Shown: positions 42,335-50,970 of the stretch, in pieces | Layout of the letters: each line of letters starts with the position of its first letter | How positions within the stretch are numbered: position 1 is the first letter of the stretch | DNA from: Candidatus Zixiibacteriota bacterium | GTDB taxonomy: Bacteria > Zixibacteria > MSB-5A5 > GN15 > FEB-12 | Direction: 5' to 3' | DNA length: 64,000 bases | Assembly (NCBI GenBank): GCA_022571985.1 | Contig: JACZWU010000002.1 | Span: 186,001 to 250,000 of the forward strand | The notes under the pieces: model-generated | Database searches by the model: none | What the model was told of the DNA's origin: nothing | What the model saw: only the letters and a program-made list of their open reading frames with translations | Translations under genes and position numbers: made by a program

Positions 42335-43135
42335 ATGGCTTACACAGACACATTAAAGCGAAGCAGTTTCGGGCAGTCTGAGAGGCAGGACAACTGGTGG
42401 ATTCAGCCGCTGGCCATTTTTCTCGGGTTTTCAGCTTTTATTGTCTATTCCACCTGGGCGGCCTTTCAGGGAGATAACTATCATTTTGGCCCATATCTCT
42501 CGCCTTTTTACTCACCTGAGATTTTTGGAGATTCGATCCATTCTCTTTTTGGCCCTAAACCGGGCTGGTGGCCGCTCTGGCTGCCTTTTTCGCCGGCATT
42601 TTTGATATTATGGGCGCCGGGAGGATTTCGCTTTACCTGCTACTATTATAGAGGAGCTTATTACAAAGCTTTTTGGAGTGACCCGCCATCTTGTGCGGTC
42701 GGTGAACCACGTCAGAAGTATCGCGGTGAAGCTTCATTTCCGCTGATTATGCAGAATATTCACAGATACTTTCTCTATTTAGCTTTGATGTTTATTGTTT
42801 TTCTGACCTATGATGTCTGGAACGCTCTCTGGTTTGTTGATCCGGCAACCGGAGAGAAAAGTTTCGGCTTAGGTGTCGGGACGTTAGTACTGGCCGCCAA
42901 CGTTATTCTTCTCAGCTGCTATACCCTCGGCTGTCATTCGCTCCGTCATTTGGTAGGCGGATTTCTTGACAAATTTTCCGGTTCACCTGTCAGGTTTAAA
43001 ACTTACCAGTGTGTCAGTTGCTTAAACAAAAGACATATGTTCTGGGCCTGGATGAGCCTGTTTATGGTCGGGCTTTCTGATGTATATATCCGTCTTTGCG
43101 CCATGGGCATCTGGACAGACTGGAGAATTTTATAA
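42335..43135 (+). CDS. Succinate dehydrogenase/fumarate reductase membrane-anchor-like protein
   Basis: 266 residues with about five membrane helices (WWIQPLAIFLGFSAFIVY, FSPAFLILWAPGGF, YFLYLALMFIVFLTYDVW, GTLVLAANVILLSCYTLG, WAWMSLFMVGLSDVYI). It lies directly before the flavoprotein gene with no gap, which identifies it as the anchor of the complex. It is not close to classical SdhC/SdhD but, as I recall, resembles single anchor subunits used with SdhAB in Acidobacteria-like and FCB bacteria. His residues such as IHRYFLY and CHSLRHL could ligate heme. No second anchor gene is present. Confidence 0.75.
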   Translation: MAYTDTLKRSSFGQSERQDNWWIQPLAIFLGFSAFIVYSTWAAFQGDNYHFGPYLSPFYSPEIFGDSIHSLFGPKPGWWPLWLPFSPAFLILWAPGGFRFTCYYYRGAYYKAFWSDPPSCAVGEPRQKYRGEASFPLIMQNIHRYFLYLALMFIVFLTYDVWNALWFVDPATGEKSFGLGVGTLVLAANVILLSCYTLGCHSLRHLVGGFLDKFSGSPVRFKTYQCVSCLNKRHMFWAWMSLFMVGLSDVYIRLCAMGIWTDWRIL

Positions 43136-44956
43136 ATGCCCAATGTTAAAAGACATATATATGATGTGCTCATAATTGGCGCCGGAGGAGCAGGACTTCG
43201 CGCTGCTATTGAAGCTTCAGGTGAGGGCATCAAAGTAGGCGTCGTCTGCAAATCTCTACTGGGCAAAGCCCACACTGTTATGGCCGAAGGCGGCGCGGCG
43301 GCGGCAATCGGTAATGTAGATGAAAAAGATAACTGGAAAGTTCATTTTGCAGATACAATGCGCGGCGGACAGTATTTAAATAACCCCCTGATGGCTGAAA
43401 TTCACGCCAAGGAGTCGCCGGCCAGAATTTTTGAACTGGAAGCCTGGGGAGCCCTCTTTGACCGCACCAAAGATGGGAAAATTTTACAGCGTCACTTTGG
43501 CGGACACCGCTATCGAAGATTAGCGCATGTCGGTGACAGAACCGGTTTAGAGATGATACGCACGCTGCAGGACCATGGCATCCATCAGGGCATAGACTTC
43601 CATATGGAGTGCACAGTTCTAAACTTACTTAAAGACGGCGACAGAATAGCCGGTGCTTTTGGCTACGACCGCGAAAAAGGTCGTTTCATAGTTTTTGAAG
43701 CAAGGGCGGTTGTCCTGGCAACCGGCGGCATCGGCCGGGCTTTTAAAGTGACTTCTAACAGCTGGGAATATACCGGCGATGGCCAGACATTGGCCTATGA
43801 CTGCGGCGCCGAACTTATTGATATGGAATTTGTGCAGTTTCATCCGACCGGTATGGTCTGGCCTCCGAGCGTCAAAGGAATTTTAGTCACCGAAGGTGTT
43901 CGCGGTGAAGGCGGCGTCTTGCGCAACAGCGAAGGCAGGCGCTTTATGTTTGATGATATTCCCGAAGCTTACAAAAGCTCTACCGCTGATAGCGAAGAAG
44001 AAGCCTGGCAGTACACCATAGGCAACACCGAGGCGCGGCGTCCTCCGGAATTATTAACCCGCGACCACGTTGCCCGCTGTATAGTAAGAGAAATAAAAGA
44101 GGGGCGCGGATCTCCCCATGGCGGTGTCTATCTTGATATTGCCTGGATAAAAGAAAAACTGCCAAATGCCGCCGAGCATATCAAGCGCAAACTACCCAGT
44201 ATGTATCATCAGTTTAAAGAGCTGGCAGAAATCGATATAACCTCCGAGGTGATGGAAGTAGGCCCGACCACCCATTATATCATGGGCGGAGTAAAAGTTA
44301 ACGCAGAAACGCAGATGACTAACGTGCCGGGACTCTTTGCAGCTGGCGAAGTGGCAGCCGGTCTCCACGGTGCCAATCGCTTGGGCGGAAATTCGCTTTC
44401 AGACTTGCTGGTTTTCGGACGCCGCTCAGGAGAATTCGCGGCAAAATTTTCCAAAGAAAACGGCAAAGCAGCCATCGACGACAGACAAGTTCAGTCTGCC
44501 ACCAGAGCGGCGCTGGCTCCGTTTGAACGTGCCGGTGGCTCAGGTGGCAGCGGGGTCTATCAGGTGCAACAGGAACTTCAGGATTCTATGCAGAGACTGG
44601 TCGGTATTGTTCGTACTGAGAGTGAAATCGAAGAAGGTCTTAAAGTAATAGGCAGACTCAATGAACAGTTGGCGGTTATTGGTGTCGAAGGAAACCGTGA
44701 GTACAATCCCGGCTGGCATACTGCATTGGATCTTCATAATTTGTTGATAATATCCGAAGCAATTGCCTGTTGCGCACTCATGCGCAGGGAAAGTCGCGGG
44801 GCGCATTTCAGGCTGGATTTCACCGGGAAGAGCCAAGAATTAGCCAGAGTAAATATGGTCGTCAGAAAAGACACCGACGGTCGGATGCAGGTCAGTAGTG
44901 AAGCGATAGTGCCTTTGACCGAAGAACATAAGCAGATCATAGAAGATAATAAGTAG
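43136..44956 (+). CDS. sdhA: Succinate dehydrogenase/fumarate reductase flavoprotein subunit
   Basis: 606 residues. The FAD-binding Rossmann motif is at the N-terminus (VLIIGAGGAGLRAAIEASGEG). The covalent-FAD His is in KAHTVMAEGGAAAAIG. Further family motifs are EFVQFHPTGM, THYIMGGVKVN, and LHGANRLGGNSLSDLLVFGRR near the FAD and substrate. It oxidises succinate to fumarate (or the reverse) and passes electrons to the iron-sulfur subunit encoded downstream. It starts at the ATG immediately after the stop of the anchor gene. The length is typical (about 590-640). Direction of catalysis cannot be read from sequence. Confidence 0.95.
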   Translation: MPNVKRHIYDVLIIGAGGAGLRAAIEASGEGIKVGVVCKSLLGKAHTVMAEGGAAAAIGNVDEKDNWKVHFADTMRGGQYLNNPLMAEIHAKESPARIFELEAWGALFDRTKDGKILQRHFGGHRYRRLAHVGDRTGLEMIRTLQDHGIHQGIDFHMECTVLNLLKDGDRIAGAFGYDREKGRFIVFEARAVVLATGGIGRAFKVTSNSWEYTGDGQTLAYDCGAELIDMEFVQFHPTGMVWPPSVKGILVTEGVRGEGGVLRNSEGRRFMFDDIPEAYKSSTADSEEEAWQYTIGNTEARRPPELLTRDHVARCIVREIKEGRGSPHGGVYLDIAWIKEKLPNAAEHIKRKLPSMYHQFKELAEIDITSEVMEVGPTTHYIMGGVKVNAETQMTNVPGLFAAGEVAAGLHGANRLGGNSLSDLLVFGRRSGEFAAKFSKENGKAAIDDRQVQSATRAALAPFERAGGSGGSGVYQVQQELQDSMQRLVGIVRTESEIEEGLKVIGRLNEQLAVIGVEGNREYNPGWHTALDLHNLLIISEAIACCALMRRESRGAHFRLDFTGKSQELARVNMVVRKDTDGRMQVSSEAIVPLTEEHKQIIEDNK

Positions 44957-44980
44957 CAGAAATTACAGGATAAAGCTTAA

Positions 44981-45727
44981 ATGGCATCAGTAACATTTAA
45001 AGTATGGCGCGGCAACAAAGAGGGAGGCGAGTTCAAAGAGTACAGTACTGATATTACCGAAGGCATGGTTGTGCTTGATGCCCTCTTTCAGATTCAGGCC
45101 GATTCGGCCAATGATCTGGCTATTCGCTGGAACTGCAAAGCCGGCAAATGCGGCTCCTGCTCAGCCGAAGTCAACGGCTATCCGCGGCTGATGTGCATGA
45201 CCAGGATGAGTTCTTTGCCGCAGGACAGACCTGTAAAAATTGAACCGATGAAATCTTTTCCGGTGATTAAAGATCTGGTCTGTGATGTCTCCTGGAATTA
45301 TGAGGCCAAGCGACGAATCAAAAAGTTTAAACCCAGAAAGCCAGACGCCGCAGACGGCACCTGGAGGATGCAGCAGGAAGATGTTGACCGGGTTCAGGAA
45401 TTCCGCAAATGTATCGAGTGTTTTTTATGTCAGGATGTCTGCCATGTCTTAAGAGAACATCACCTGCATGAACATTTTATCGGTCCCAGTCTGCTGGTTT
45501 ATACGGCCGCCTTAGAGATGCATCCGCTCGATGTCGAAGACCGGACTGAAGATTTAAGAAAACATCAGGGCATCGGCTACTGCAATATTACCAAGTGCTG
45601 CACCCACGTCTGCCCGGAAAATATTACAATTACAGACAATGCTATCATCCCTCTAAAAGAACGGTTAGTAGATAAATTTTACGACCCGCTCAAGAAGATA
45701 TTGAATCTCTTTTCCGGCAAGTCCTGA
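44981..45727 (+). CDS. sdhB: Succinate dehydrogenase/fumarate reductase iron-sulfur subunit
   Basis: 248 residues. The 2Fe-2S site is CKAGKCGSC with the fourth Cys in PRLMC. The C-terminal ferredoxin part has CIECFLCQDVC and CNITKCCTHVCP, ligands for the 4Fe-4S and 3Fe-4S clusters. It carries electrons from the flavoprotein to the quinone site at the membrane anchor. It is the last gene of the three-gene operon, 24 nt after the flavoprotein stop. The N-terminal half has a normal plant-type ferredoxin fold start (ASVTFKVWRGNKEGG). Confidence 0.95.
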   Translation: MASVTFKVWRGNKEGGEFKEYSTDITEGMVVLDALFQIQADSANDLAIRWNCKAGKCGSCSAEVNGYPRLMCMTRMSSLPQDRPVKIEPMKSFPVIKDLVCDVSWNYEAKRRIKKFKPRKPDAADGTWRMQQEDVDRVQEFRKCIECFLCQDVCHVLREHHLHEHFIGPSLLVYTAALEMHPLDVEDRTEDLRKHQGIGYCNITKCCTHVCPENITITDNAIIPLKERLVDKFYDPLKKILNLFSGKS

Positions 45728-45819
45728 CTCAGTTTCTTATTGCCATTTATTATTCTAACAGCTATTTTTTGCCAGTTTCGATATTCTATTATTCTATATC
45801 TAAAATTGAGGAATGCATT

Positions 45820-46269
45820 TTGATAAATTCATCAATGCTTACAAAGCTGGCCCTGGCGGGCATACTTGTTTTTTCTGTCAGTTGTATAGAGAAAATAGAC
45901 AGAGCCGCTCAGGTCGAATTAGACAGTACTATAGTTGAAGCCGAAGATGCGCCGACTGAAATGGCCGAGTACTTCGTTGTATTATTAAAGCACGGACCAA
46001 AATGGACCGCCGAAATAACTCCGGAAATTGAAAAAGTCTTAGAAGGTCATTTTGCAAATATCAAAAAACTGACAGCTGAAGGAAAGCTGGCTGTGGCCGG
46101 GCCGTTTTTTGGACAGGAAGGCGAAGGAGCGCTGGCCGGATTGTTCATTTTCAAAGTAGACTCAATTGAAGAAGCTATTCGTCTGGCCGAGCAGGACCCC
46201 GGGGTTCAGGCCGGCAGGTTTACTTTCGAAGCAATAACCTGGTACGGACCCAAAGGTCTGACTTACTAA
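45820..46269 (+). CDS. YCII-like domain lipoprotein
   Basis: 149 residues from TTG 45820, which has GAGGA 7 nt upstream; starts further upstream lack this. The N-terminus is a lipoprotein signal (MLTKLALAGILVFSVSC). After a short acidic linker comes a YCII/YciI-like ferredoxin fold: EYFVVLLKHGPKW, HFANIKKLTAEGKLAVAGPFFG, GLFIFKVDSIEEAIRLAEQDPGVQAGRFTFEAITWYG. YciI-type domains are small dimeric proteins of unclear activity, and exported lipidated forms occur. It follows the sdh operon but with its own start region. Confidence 0.75.
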   Translation: MINSSMLTKLALAGILVFSVSCIEKIDRAAQVELDSTIVEAEDAPTEMAEYFVVLLKHGPKWTAEITPEIEKVLEGHFANIKKLTAEGKLAVAGPFFGQEGEGALAGLFIFKVDSIEEAIRLAEQDPGVQAGRFTFEAITWYGPKGLTY

Positions 46270-46280
46270 GCGAATCGATT

Positions 46281-46562
46281 TTATTCGATAATTTCGACGC
46301 CTTTCCAAAAGGCTACATAGTCTTTGATATTTAAGGCCTTCTCTTTTGGCTCAGGGTAAAACCAGGCCGCATCTTTGTTTAAGTCATCGCCGACCTTTAT
46401 GGTGCAGTAACTGGCCTCACCTTTCCAGCAGCAGTCGCTGTGTGTATCGCTTGGCTCAATGAATTCTTTCTTGACAGAATCCGCAGGGAAGTAGTGGTTA
46501 TCTTCAACTACAATCGTTTCGTTGGACTCGGCTATTATTTCATCTTTCCAGATAGCTTTCAT
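46281..46562 (-). CDS. DUF427 domain protein
   Basis: 93 residues, a single domain of the DUF427 family: MKAIWKDEIIAESNETIVVEDNHYFP, HSDCCWKGEASYCTIKVG, AWFYPEPKEKALNIKDYVAFWKGVEI. The fold is a small beta barrel of unknown biochemical role that is widespread in bacteria. It converges on the YCII lipoprotein gene, with 11 nt between the stops. The ATG at 46562 is preceded by GGAGCAGCCA on the minus strand, an adequate ribosome-binding site. Confidence 0.88.
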   Translation of the reverse strand: MKAIWKDEIIAESNETIVVEDNHYFPADSVKKEFIEPSDTHSDCCWKGEASYCTIKVGDDLNKDAAWFYPEPKEKALNIKDYVAFWKGVEIIE

Positions 46563-46733
46563 TGGCTGCTCCTATTAATCTCAAGTAAGATATTCTGAGG
46601 GATAATTCTCTTTTGATAGTAACAGAGTCAAGTCAAAAAATGTTCAGCATAAACTCGAATCTGGTCATTTCGGTTGCTTTGAGCAGGACTTGTATTTATA
46701 TAGAGTGCCGCTTGATTTGAAAGGCAATTTATA

Positions 46734-47711
46734 ATGAAAAAGATATTAGTAACCGGTGCAGTCGGTCAAATTGGCTCAGAATTGACCTTTGCGCTGCGTC
46801 AGAAATACGGCCAAAATAATGTAATTGCTACCGATATCAGAATGCCATCGGACAGGGACCTGCGGGATTCCGGCCCTTTTGAGTTTTTAGACTGTCTCGA
46901 CCCGCATCATATTACCAGAGTAATGCAGATTCACAAAGCTGATACGATTTTTCATTTGGCGGCGGTTCTTTCGGCAATCGGCGAGAGTAAACCAAACCAA
47001 GCCTGGCAGGTTAATGTCAACGGCCTGTACAATATTCTCGAAGCTGCCCGTCAGTATCACTGTGCTCTGTTTTTCCCCAGTTCAATCGGTGTCTTTGGAA
47101 ATTCTACTCCCAAGAAAAATACGCCGCAGGAAACTATTCAGCGCCCTTTAACTATTTACGGAGTCACCAAAGTTACCGGTGAGCTTATCTGCGACTACTA
47201 TCACAAGAAATTCGGCCTTGACAGTCGCGGGCTAAGATTTCCCGGACTGATTTCATACGAAACCGAACCGGGCGGCGGCACTACAGACTATGCTGTCGAA
47301 ATATTTTTTGATGCTATTAAGCATAAATCCTACACCTGTTACCTGGAAAAAGACTGCTCGCTGGACATGATGTATATGCCCGATGCTATCAGGGCTATGA
47401 TTGAACTTATGGAAGCAGACCCGGATAAATTAGAACATCGCAACGCTTATAATATTACTGCCACTAATTTTACCCCGGCCAAAATATCAGAAAAAATAAA
47501 AAAACTTATTCCGGAGTTCGAGATTTCATATCAAATTGATCCGGCCAGACAGGCCATAGCCGATTCCTGGCCGGACTCTGTCGATGATTCCTGCGCCCGA
47601 GACGAGTGGGGCTGGAATCATAAATATGGCATTGAATCCATGACCAAAGATATGCTCGAAAAAATATCTGCTAAAATCGCCAGAGTAGAACAGTCGCAGT
47701 CAAATTTATAA
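46734..47711 (+). CDS. tdh: L-threonine 3-dehydrogenase, short-chain (epimerase-like) type
   Basis: 325 residues. The NAD-binding motif GAVGQIG is at residues 8-14, and the catalytic YGVTK near 143 is followed by VTGELICDYYHKKFGLDSRG and LRFPGLIS, which is characteristic of the SDR-type threonine dehydrogenases rather than of sugar epimerases. It oxidises L-threonine to 2-amino-3-ketobutyrate. The next gene, 12 nt downstream, encodes the CoA-dependent lyase that uses this product, which confirms the assignment. Ribosome-binding is weak (AAAGG). Confidence 0.92.
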   Translation: MKKILVTGAVGQIGSELTFALRQKYGQNNVIATDIRMPSDRDLRDSGPFEFLDCLDPHHITRVMQIHKADTIFHLAAVLSAIGESKPNQAWQVNVNGLYNILEAARQYHCALFFPSSIGVFGNSTPKKNTPQETIQRPLTIYGVTKVTGELICDYYHKKFGLDSRGLRFPGLISYETEPGGGTTDYAVEIFFDAIKHKSYTCYLEKDCSLDMMYMPDAIRAMIELMEADPDKLEHRNAYNITATNFTPAKISEKIKKLIPEFEISYQIDPARQAIADSWPDSVDDSCARDEWGWNHKYGIESMTKDMLEKISAKIARVEQSQSNL

Positions 47712-47723
47712 AAAGGAATTTAA

Positions 47724-48953
47724 ATGCCTCTTTCAAACTTTGTTAAGTTCATAAATGAACAGCTAAGTGAGCTTAAGTCCAGCGGTACAGCCAAAGGAGC
47801 TGAATTAGTTGTAACAGCTGTGTCCAAAGCAGAGGGAAATCGAGGTCCGAGATTTTTCTTAGATGGTTATAGTGACAAAGAATTTATTCGGATGAATTCC
47901 AATTCATATCTAGGCCTGCAGCTAAGTGAAGATTTGAAAATTGCTGAAGAAAAAGCGTCCGAAGAGTTTGGAACCGGCCCCGGCGCGGTCCGTTTTATCA
48001 GCGGTTCATATAAGTTGCATCTGGAACTTGAAGAGGCGCTGGCAGAGTTCCATGGCCGCTCTGGCTGTATGATAACAAGCTCGGCCTATACTGCGGTTCT
48101 GGGAGTGATTGCCACGCTGACAACTCCGGAAACTATACTCATAAGTGACGAGCTAAATCATAATTGCATAATAAACGCCATGAAACTGGCTCGCCCAAAA
48201 GGAAAAAAGATTTTTAAGCATCTTGATATGGCTGAACTGGAAAAGTGTATTACCGAATCAATCGGACAATGTGATCACCTTATTGTAGTAACCGACGGAG
48301 TTTTCAGCATGCGCGGCGACTATGCTCCGCTTGATAAAATAAATGATATTGTTAAAAAGCATAACGACTCTTTCGCAAAAGACATAATCTTAATAGTCGA
48401 TGACTCCCACGGCGTCGGCGCTCTGGGTCAGACCGGCCGAGGCACCGAAGAGCTGACAGCAGCCGGTAAAGTTGATATATTAATCGCAACTTTAGGCAAA
48501 GCCTTTGCTGTCAACGGCGGTTATATAGTAACTGACAAAGTAATTACAGAATATTTGAGAGAGAAAAATCCGTTTTATATTTATACCAATCCCATAACAC
48601 CATCGGAGGCTGCGGCTGCACGAAAATCGATAGAAATTTTAGAGTCAGACCAGGGCAAAAAACTGCTGGGACATCTTAGAACAATGACCAAAAAGTTCGA
48701 AGACGGTTTAGTAAGTCTCGGCTATGAAACGATTCCCAGCGAACATCCGATAGTGCCGCTGATGGTACGTGACACTGAAAAAACAGCGGAGCTGGTTCTA
48801 TATTTAAGGGAAAACGGAGTGCTCGCCACCGGACTAAACTTTCCGGTAGTGCCCAAAGGCGACCAGTTAATACGTTTCCAGGTCTGTGCCGGCCACACCG
48901 CAGCTGATATTGATTTTGTTTTAGGTGTTTTGGAAAAGTATAAGAATCAATAG
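47724..48953 (+). CDS. kbl: Glycine C-acetyltransferase (2-amino-3-ketobutyrate CoA ligase)
   Basis: 409 residues of the alpha-oxoamine synthase family. It has NSNSYLGLQLSEDLK near the start, GTGPGAVRFISGSYKLHLELE (substrate loop), IVDDSHGVGALGQTGRGT and the PLP lysine in IATLGKAFAVNGGY (Lys259). It splits 2-amino-3-ketobutyrate with CoA into glycine and acetyl-CoA, completing threonine catabolism with the dehydrogenase upstream. The ribosome-binding site AAAGGAA precedes ATG 47724. The length matches the family (about 395-410). Related enzymes (BioF, HemA) share the motifs; the neighbour decides. Confidence 0.92.
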   Translation: MPLSNFVKFINEQLSELKSSGTAKGAELVVTAVSKAEGNRGPRFFLDGYSDKEFIRMNSNSYLGLQLSEDLKIAEEKASEEFGTGPGAVRFISGSYKLHLELEEALAEFHGRSGCMITSSAYTAVLGVIATLTTPETILISDELNHNCIINAMKLARPKGKKIFKHLDMAELEKCITESIGQCDHLIVVTDGVFSMRGDYAPLDKINDIVKKHNDSFAKDIILIVDDSHGVGALGQTGRGTEELTAAGKVDILIATLGKAFAVNGGYIVTDKVITEYLREKNPFYIYTNPITPSEAAAARKSIEILESDQGKKLLGHLRTMTKKFEDGLVSLGYETIPSEHPIVPLMVRDTEKTAELVLYLRENGVLATGLNFPVVPKGDQLIRFQVCAGHTAADIDFVLGVLEKYKNQ

Positions 48954-48977
48954 CTAATAAATAAAGGGGTAGAGATC

Positions 48978-50369
48978 GTGGCTATTTCAAAAGAGTTTGA
49001 CGGCATAGTAATTGGTTCAGGCCAGTCCGGTGGACCACTATCCGGGGCATTCGCACGGGCGGGCTGGAAAATGGCTCTGATAGAAAAATCTGAAGTTGGC
49101 GGAACTTGCGTTAATGTTGGCTGTACACCCACCAAAACAATGGTTGCCAGCGCCAGAGTAGCCTATGTTGTCAGCCGTGCTAAAGAGTACGGCGTGAACA
49201 TTTCAGCTGTCTCAGTAAACCTTAACAAAGTCAGAGATCGTAAACGAAAAATAGTAAATATGTTTCGTTCAGGCGGCGAGCGAGGTATTGCCAATGCAAA
49301 AGTCGAACTGTTTCGTGGAAGAGCTTCGTTTATCGACTCTAAAAAGATTGAGATTGAACTCAGCAACGGCAGCAAGCAAACTCTGAGCGCTAAAAAGATT
49401 TTTATTAATACCGGCACCAGAAATTTTAGACCGAACATAGCAGGCCTCGACCAGGTGAAATATCTGGACTCGACTTCTATAATGGAGCTAAACAAAGTGC
49501 CCGAACATTTGATAGTTGTTGGCGGCGGTTACATAGGTCTAGAATTCGGTCAGATGTTTCGGAGGTTCGGCAGCAAGGTTACGATTCTACATAGGGGAGA
49601 GCAGCTCTTAGATCGTGAGGACAGCGATATAGCAGAAGAAGTTGCCAAAATATTAGAAGGCGAAGGCATAACAATTCAGCTTAATGCGTCAGTAAAAAAA
49701 GTACTAAAGCTATCTCAAGATAAAATCAAAGTAGCGGCAATAATAGACGGCAAAACAAAAACATTTACAGGTAGCCATCTGCTTATTGCCACCGGCCGCG
49801 TTCCTGAATCAGATGAACTAAATCTGAAAGCTGCCGCTGTCAAAACCAACCCGCGAGGCTTTATAAAAGTAAACTCAAGACTTGAGACAACTGCCAAAAA
49901 TATTTATGCAATAGGCGATGTCAACGGCGGCCCGGCTTTTACTCATATTTCTTACGATGATTTTAGAATTCTGCGAACTAACTTATTAAACAATGGCTCG
50001 GCAAATACCAATGGCCGCCTGGTACCGTATACAGTGTTCATTGATCCCCAGCTAGGCCGGGTTGGCATAAGTGAAAAAGAAGCGAAAAAGCAGGGACTGA
50101 ATTATAGAGTCGGTAAACTTCCGATGACCCATGTCGCCCGCGCTCTGGAGATGGACGAAACAAGAGGGTTTATGAAAGTTATTGTCGATGCCAAAACAGA
50201 GCAAATTCTCGGCTGTGCGATTTTAGGCATCGAGGGAGGCGAAGTCATGTCTGTATTGCAGATGGCTATGCTGGGCAAAATCAAATACTCAAAAATACGC
50301 GATGGCATTTTTGCTCATCCGCTATTATCTGAGTCATTAAACAATCTGTTTATGGCCATGGACCGCTAA
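48978..50369 (+). CDS. FAD-dependent pyridine nucleotide-disulfide oxidoreductase (mercuric-reductase-like)
   Basis: 463 residues from GTG 48978 (AAAGGGG upstream). FAD site GSGQSGGPLSGAFARAG, redox pair GGTCVNVGCTPTK (Cys44 and Cys49), NAD(P) site VVGGGYIGLEFGQMF, second FAD motif NIYAIGDVNG and the C-terminal dimer-interface segment FAHPLLSESLNNLF. The group resembles mercuric reductase and dihydrolipoamide dehydrogenase, but there is no N-terminal heavy-metal domain and no C-terminal vicinal Cys pair, so mercury reduction is unlikely. The substrate is unknown. It follows the threonine genes by 24 nt and may share their transcript. Confidence 0.88.
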   Translation: MAISKEFDGIVIGSGQSGGPLSGAFARAGWKMALIEKSEVGGTCVNVGCTPTKTMVASARVAYVVSRAKEYGVNISAVSVNLNKVRDRKRKIVNMFRSGGERGIANAKVELFRGRASFIDSKKIEIELSNGSKQTLSAKKIFINTGTRNFRPNIAGLDQVKYLDSTSIMELNKVPEHLIVVGGGYIGLEFGQMFRRFGSKVTILHRGEQLLDREDSDIAEEVAKILEGEGITIQLNASVKKVLKLSQDKIKVAAIIDGKTKTFTGSHLLIATGRVPESDELNLKAAAVKTNPRGFIKVNSRLETTAKNIYAIGDVNGGPAFTHISYDDFRILRTNLLNNGSANTNGRLVPYTVFIDPQLGRVGISEKEAKKQGLNYRVGKLPMTHVARALEMDETRGFMKVIVDAKTEQILGCAILGIEGGEVMSVLQMAMLGKIKYSKIRDGIFAHPLLSESLNNLFMAMDR

Positions 50370-50399
50370 AAATTTCAGGAACAGATAGGAACCTGCAAA

Positions 50400-50963
50400 A
50401 TGACAAACTGGCGAGTCAAAAAATCTAAATACATCTTAAAGCACAAATACATGACTATCAGAGAAGATATCTGTGAAACTTCTGATGGTGCTATAATTGA
50501 CCCGTATTTTGTGCTGGAATTTCCTACCTGGGTACAGGTGCTGGCTTTTAATTCTGACAATAAAATACTGGTGACCCGTCAATACCGACACGGTGTACAG
50601 CAAGTTATCTACGGTCTGCCGACAGGTTATACAGAGACAGAAGATATATCAGACGAAGAGTCGATCAGGCGTGAACTGCTTGAAGAAACAGGCTATACGT
50701 CAGAAAAATTTATCAGCGTCGGCCAGCTTCAGCCCAATCCGGCTACCCAGAATAATATCGTTCATTGTTTTGCTGCCTTTGATATCAAAAAAACGGAGGA
50801 GCCAGCTGACGACCCCAGCGAGAGAATCACAACTGAATTTGTTTCTGTCGAAAAGCTGCTGAAACTAATCAGCAATGGCGAGTTCGCACATGCCCTGCAT
50901 GTGGCCGGAGTGTTTCTGGCGCTGTCCAAGCTCGAACTGTTAAAGCTGAAATCTGACCGGTAA
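50400..50963 (+). CDS. Nudix hydrolase (ADP-ribose pyrophosphatase-like)
   Basis: 187 residues. The N-terminal strands WRVKKSKYILKHKYMTIREDI and VQVLAFNSDNKILVTRQYRHG are typical of ADP-ribose/nucleoside-diphosphate-sugar hydrolases. The Nudix box is recognisable (GYTETEDISDEESIRRELLE continuing ETGY), with REL-x-EE-x-G intact but the Gly-to-Arg spacing one residue longer than the consensus. It would hydrolyse a nucleoside diphosphate linked to another group. It lies 30 nt after the flavoprotein gene in the same direction and may be part of that operon. Confidence 0.88.
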   Translation: MTNWRVKKSKYILKHKYMTIREDICETSDGAIIDPYFVLEFPTWVQVLAFNSDNKILVTRQYRHGVQQVIYGLPTGYTETEDISDEESIRRELLEETGYTSEKFISVGQLQPNPATQNNIVHCFAAFDIKKTEEPADDPSERITTEFVSVEKLLKLISNGEFAHALHVAGVFLALSKLELLKLKSDR

Positions 50964-50970
50964 TAAACTG

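Noticed and set aside
48978-50369. Calling the flavoprotein a true mercuric reductase (merA)
   Set aside because: No heavy-metal-binding N-terminus, no C-terminal Cys pair and no mer genes nearby.
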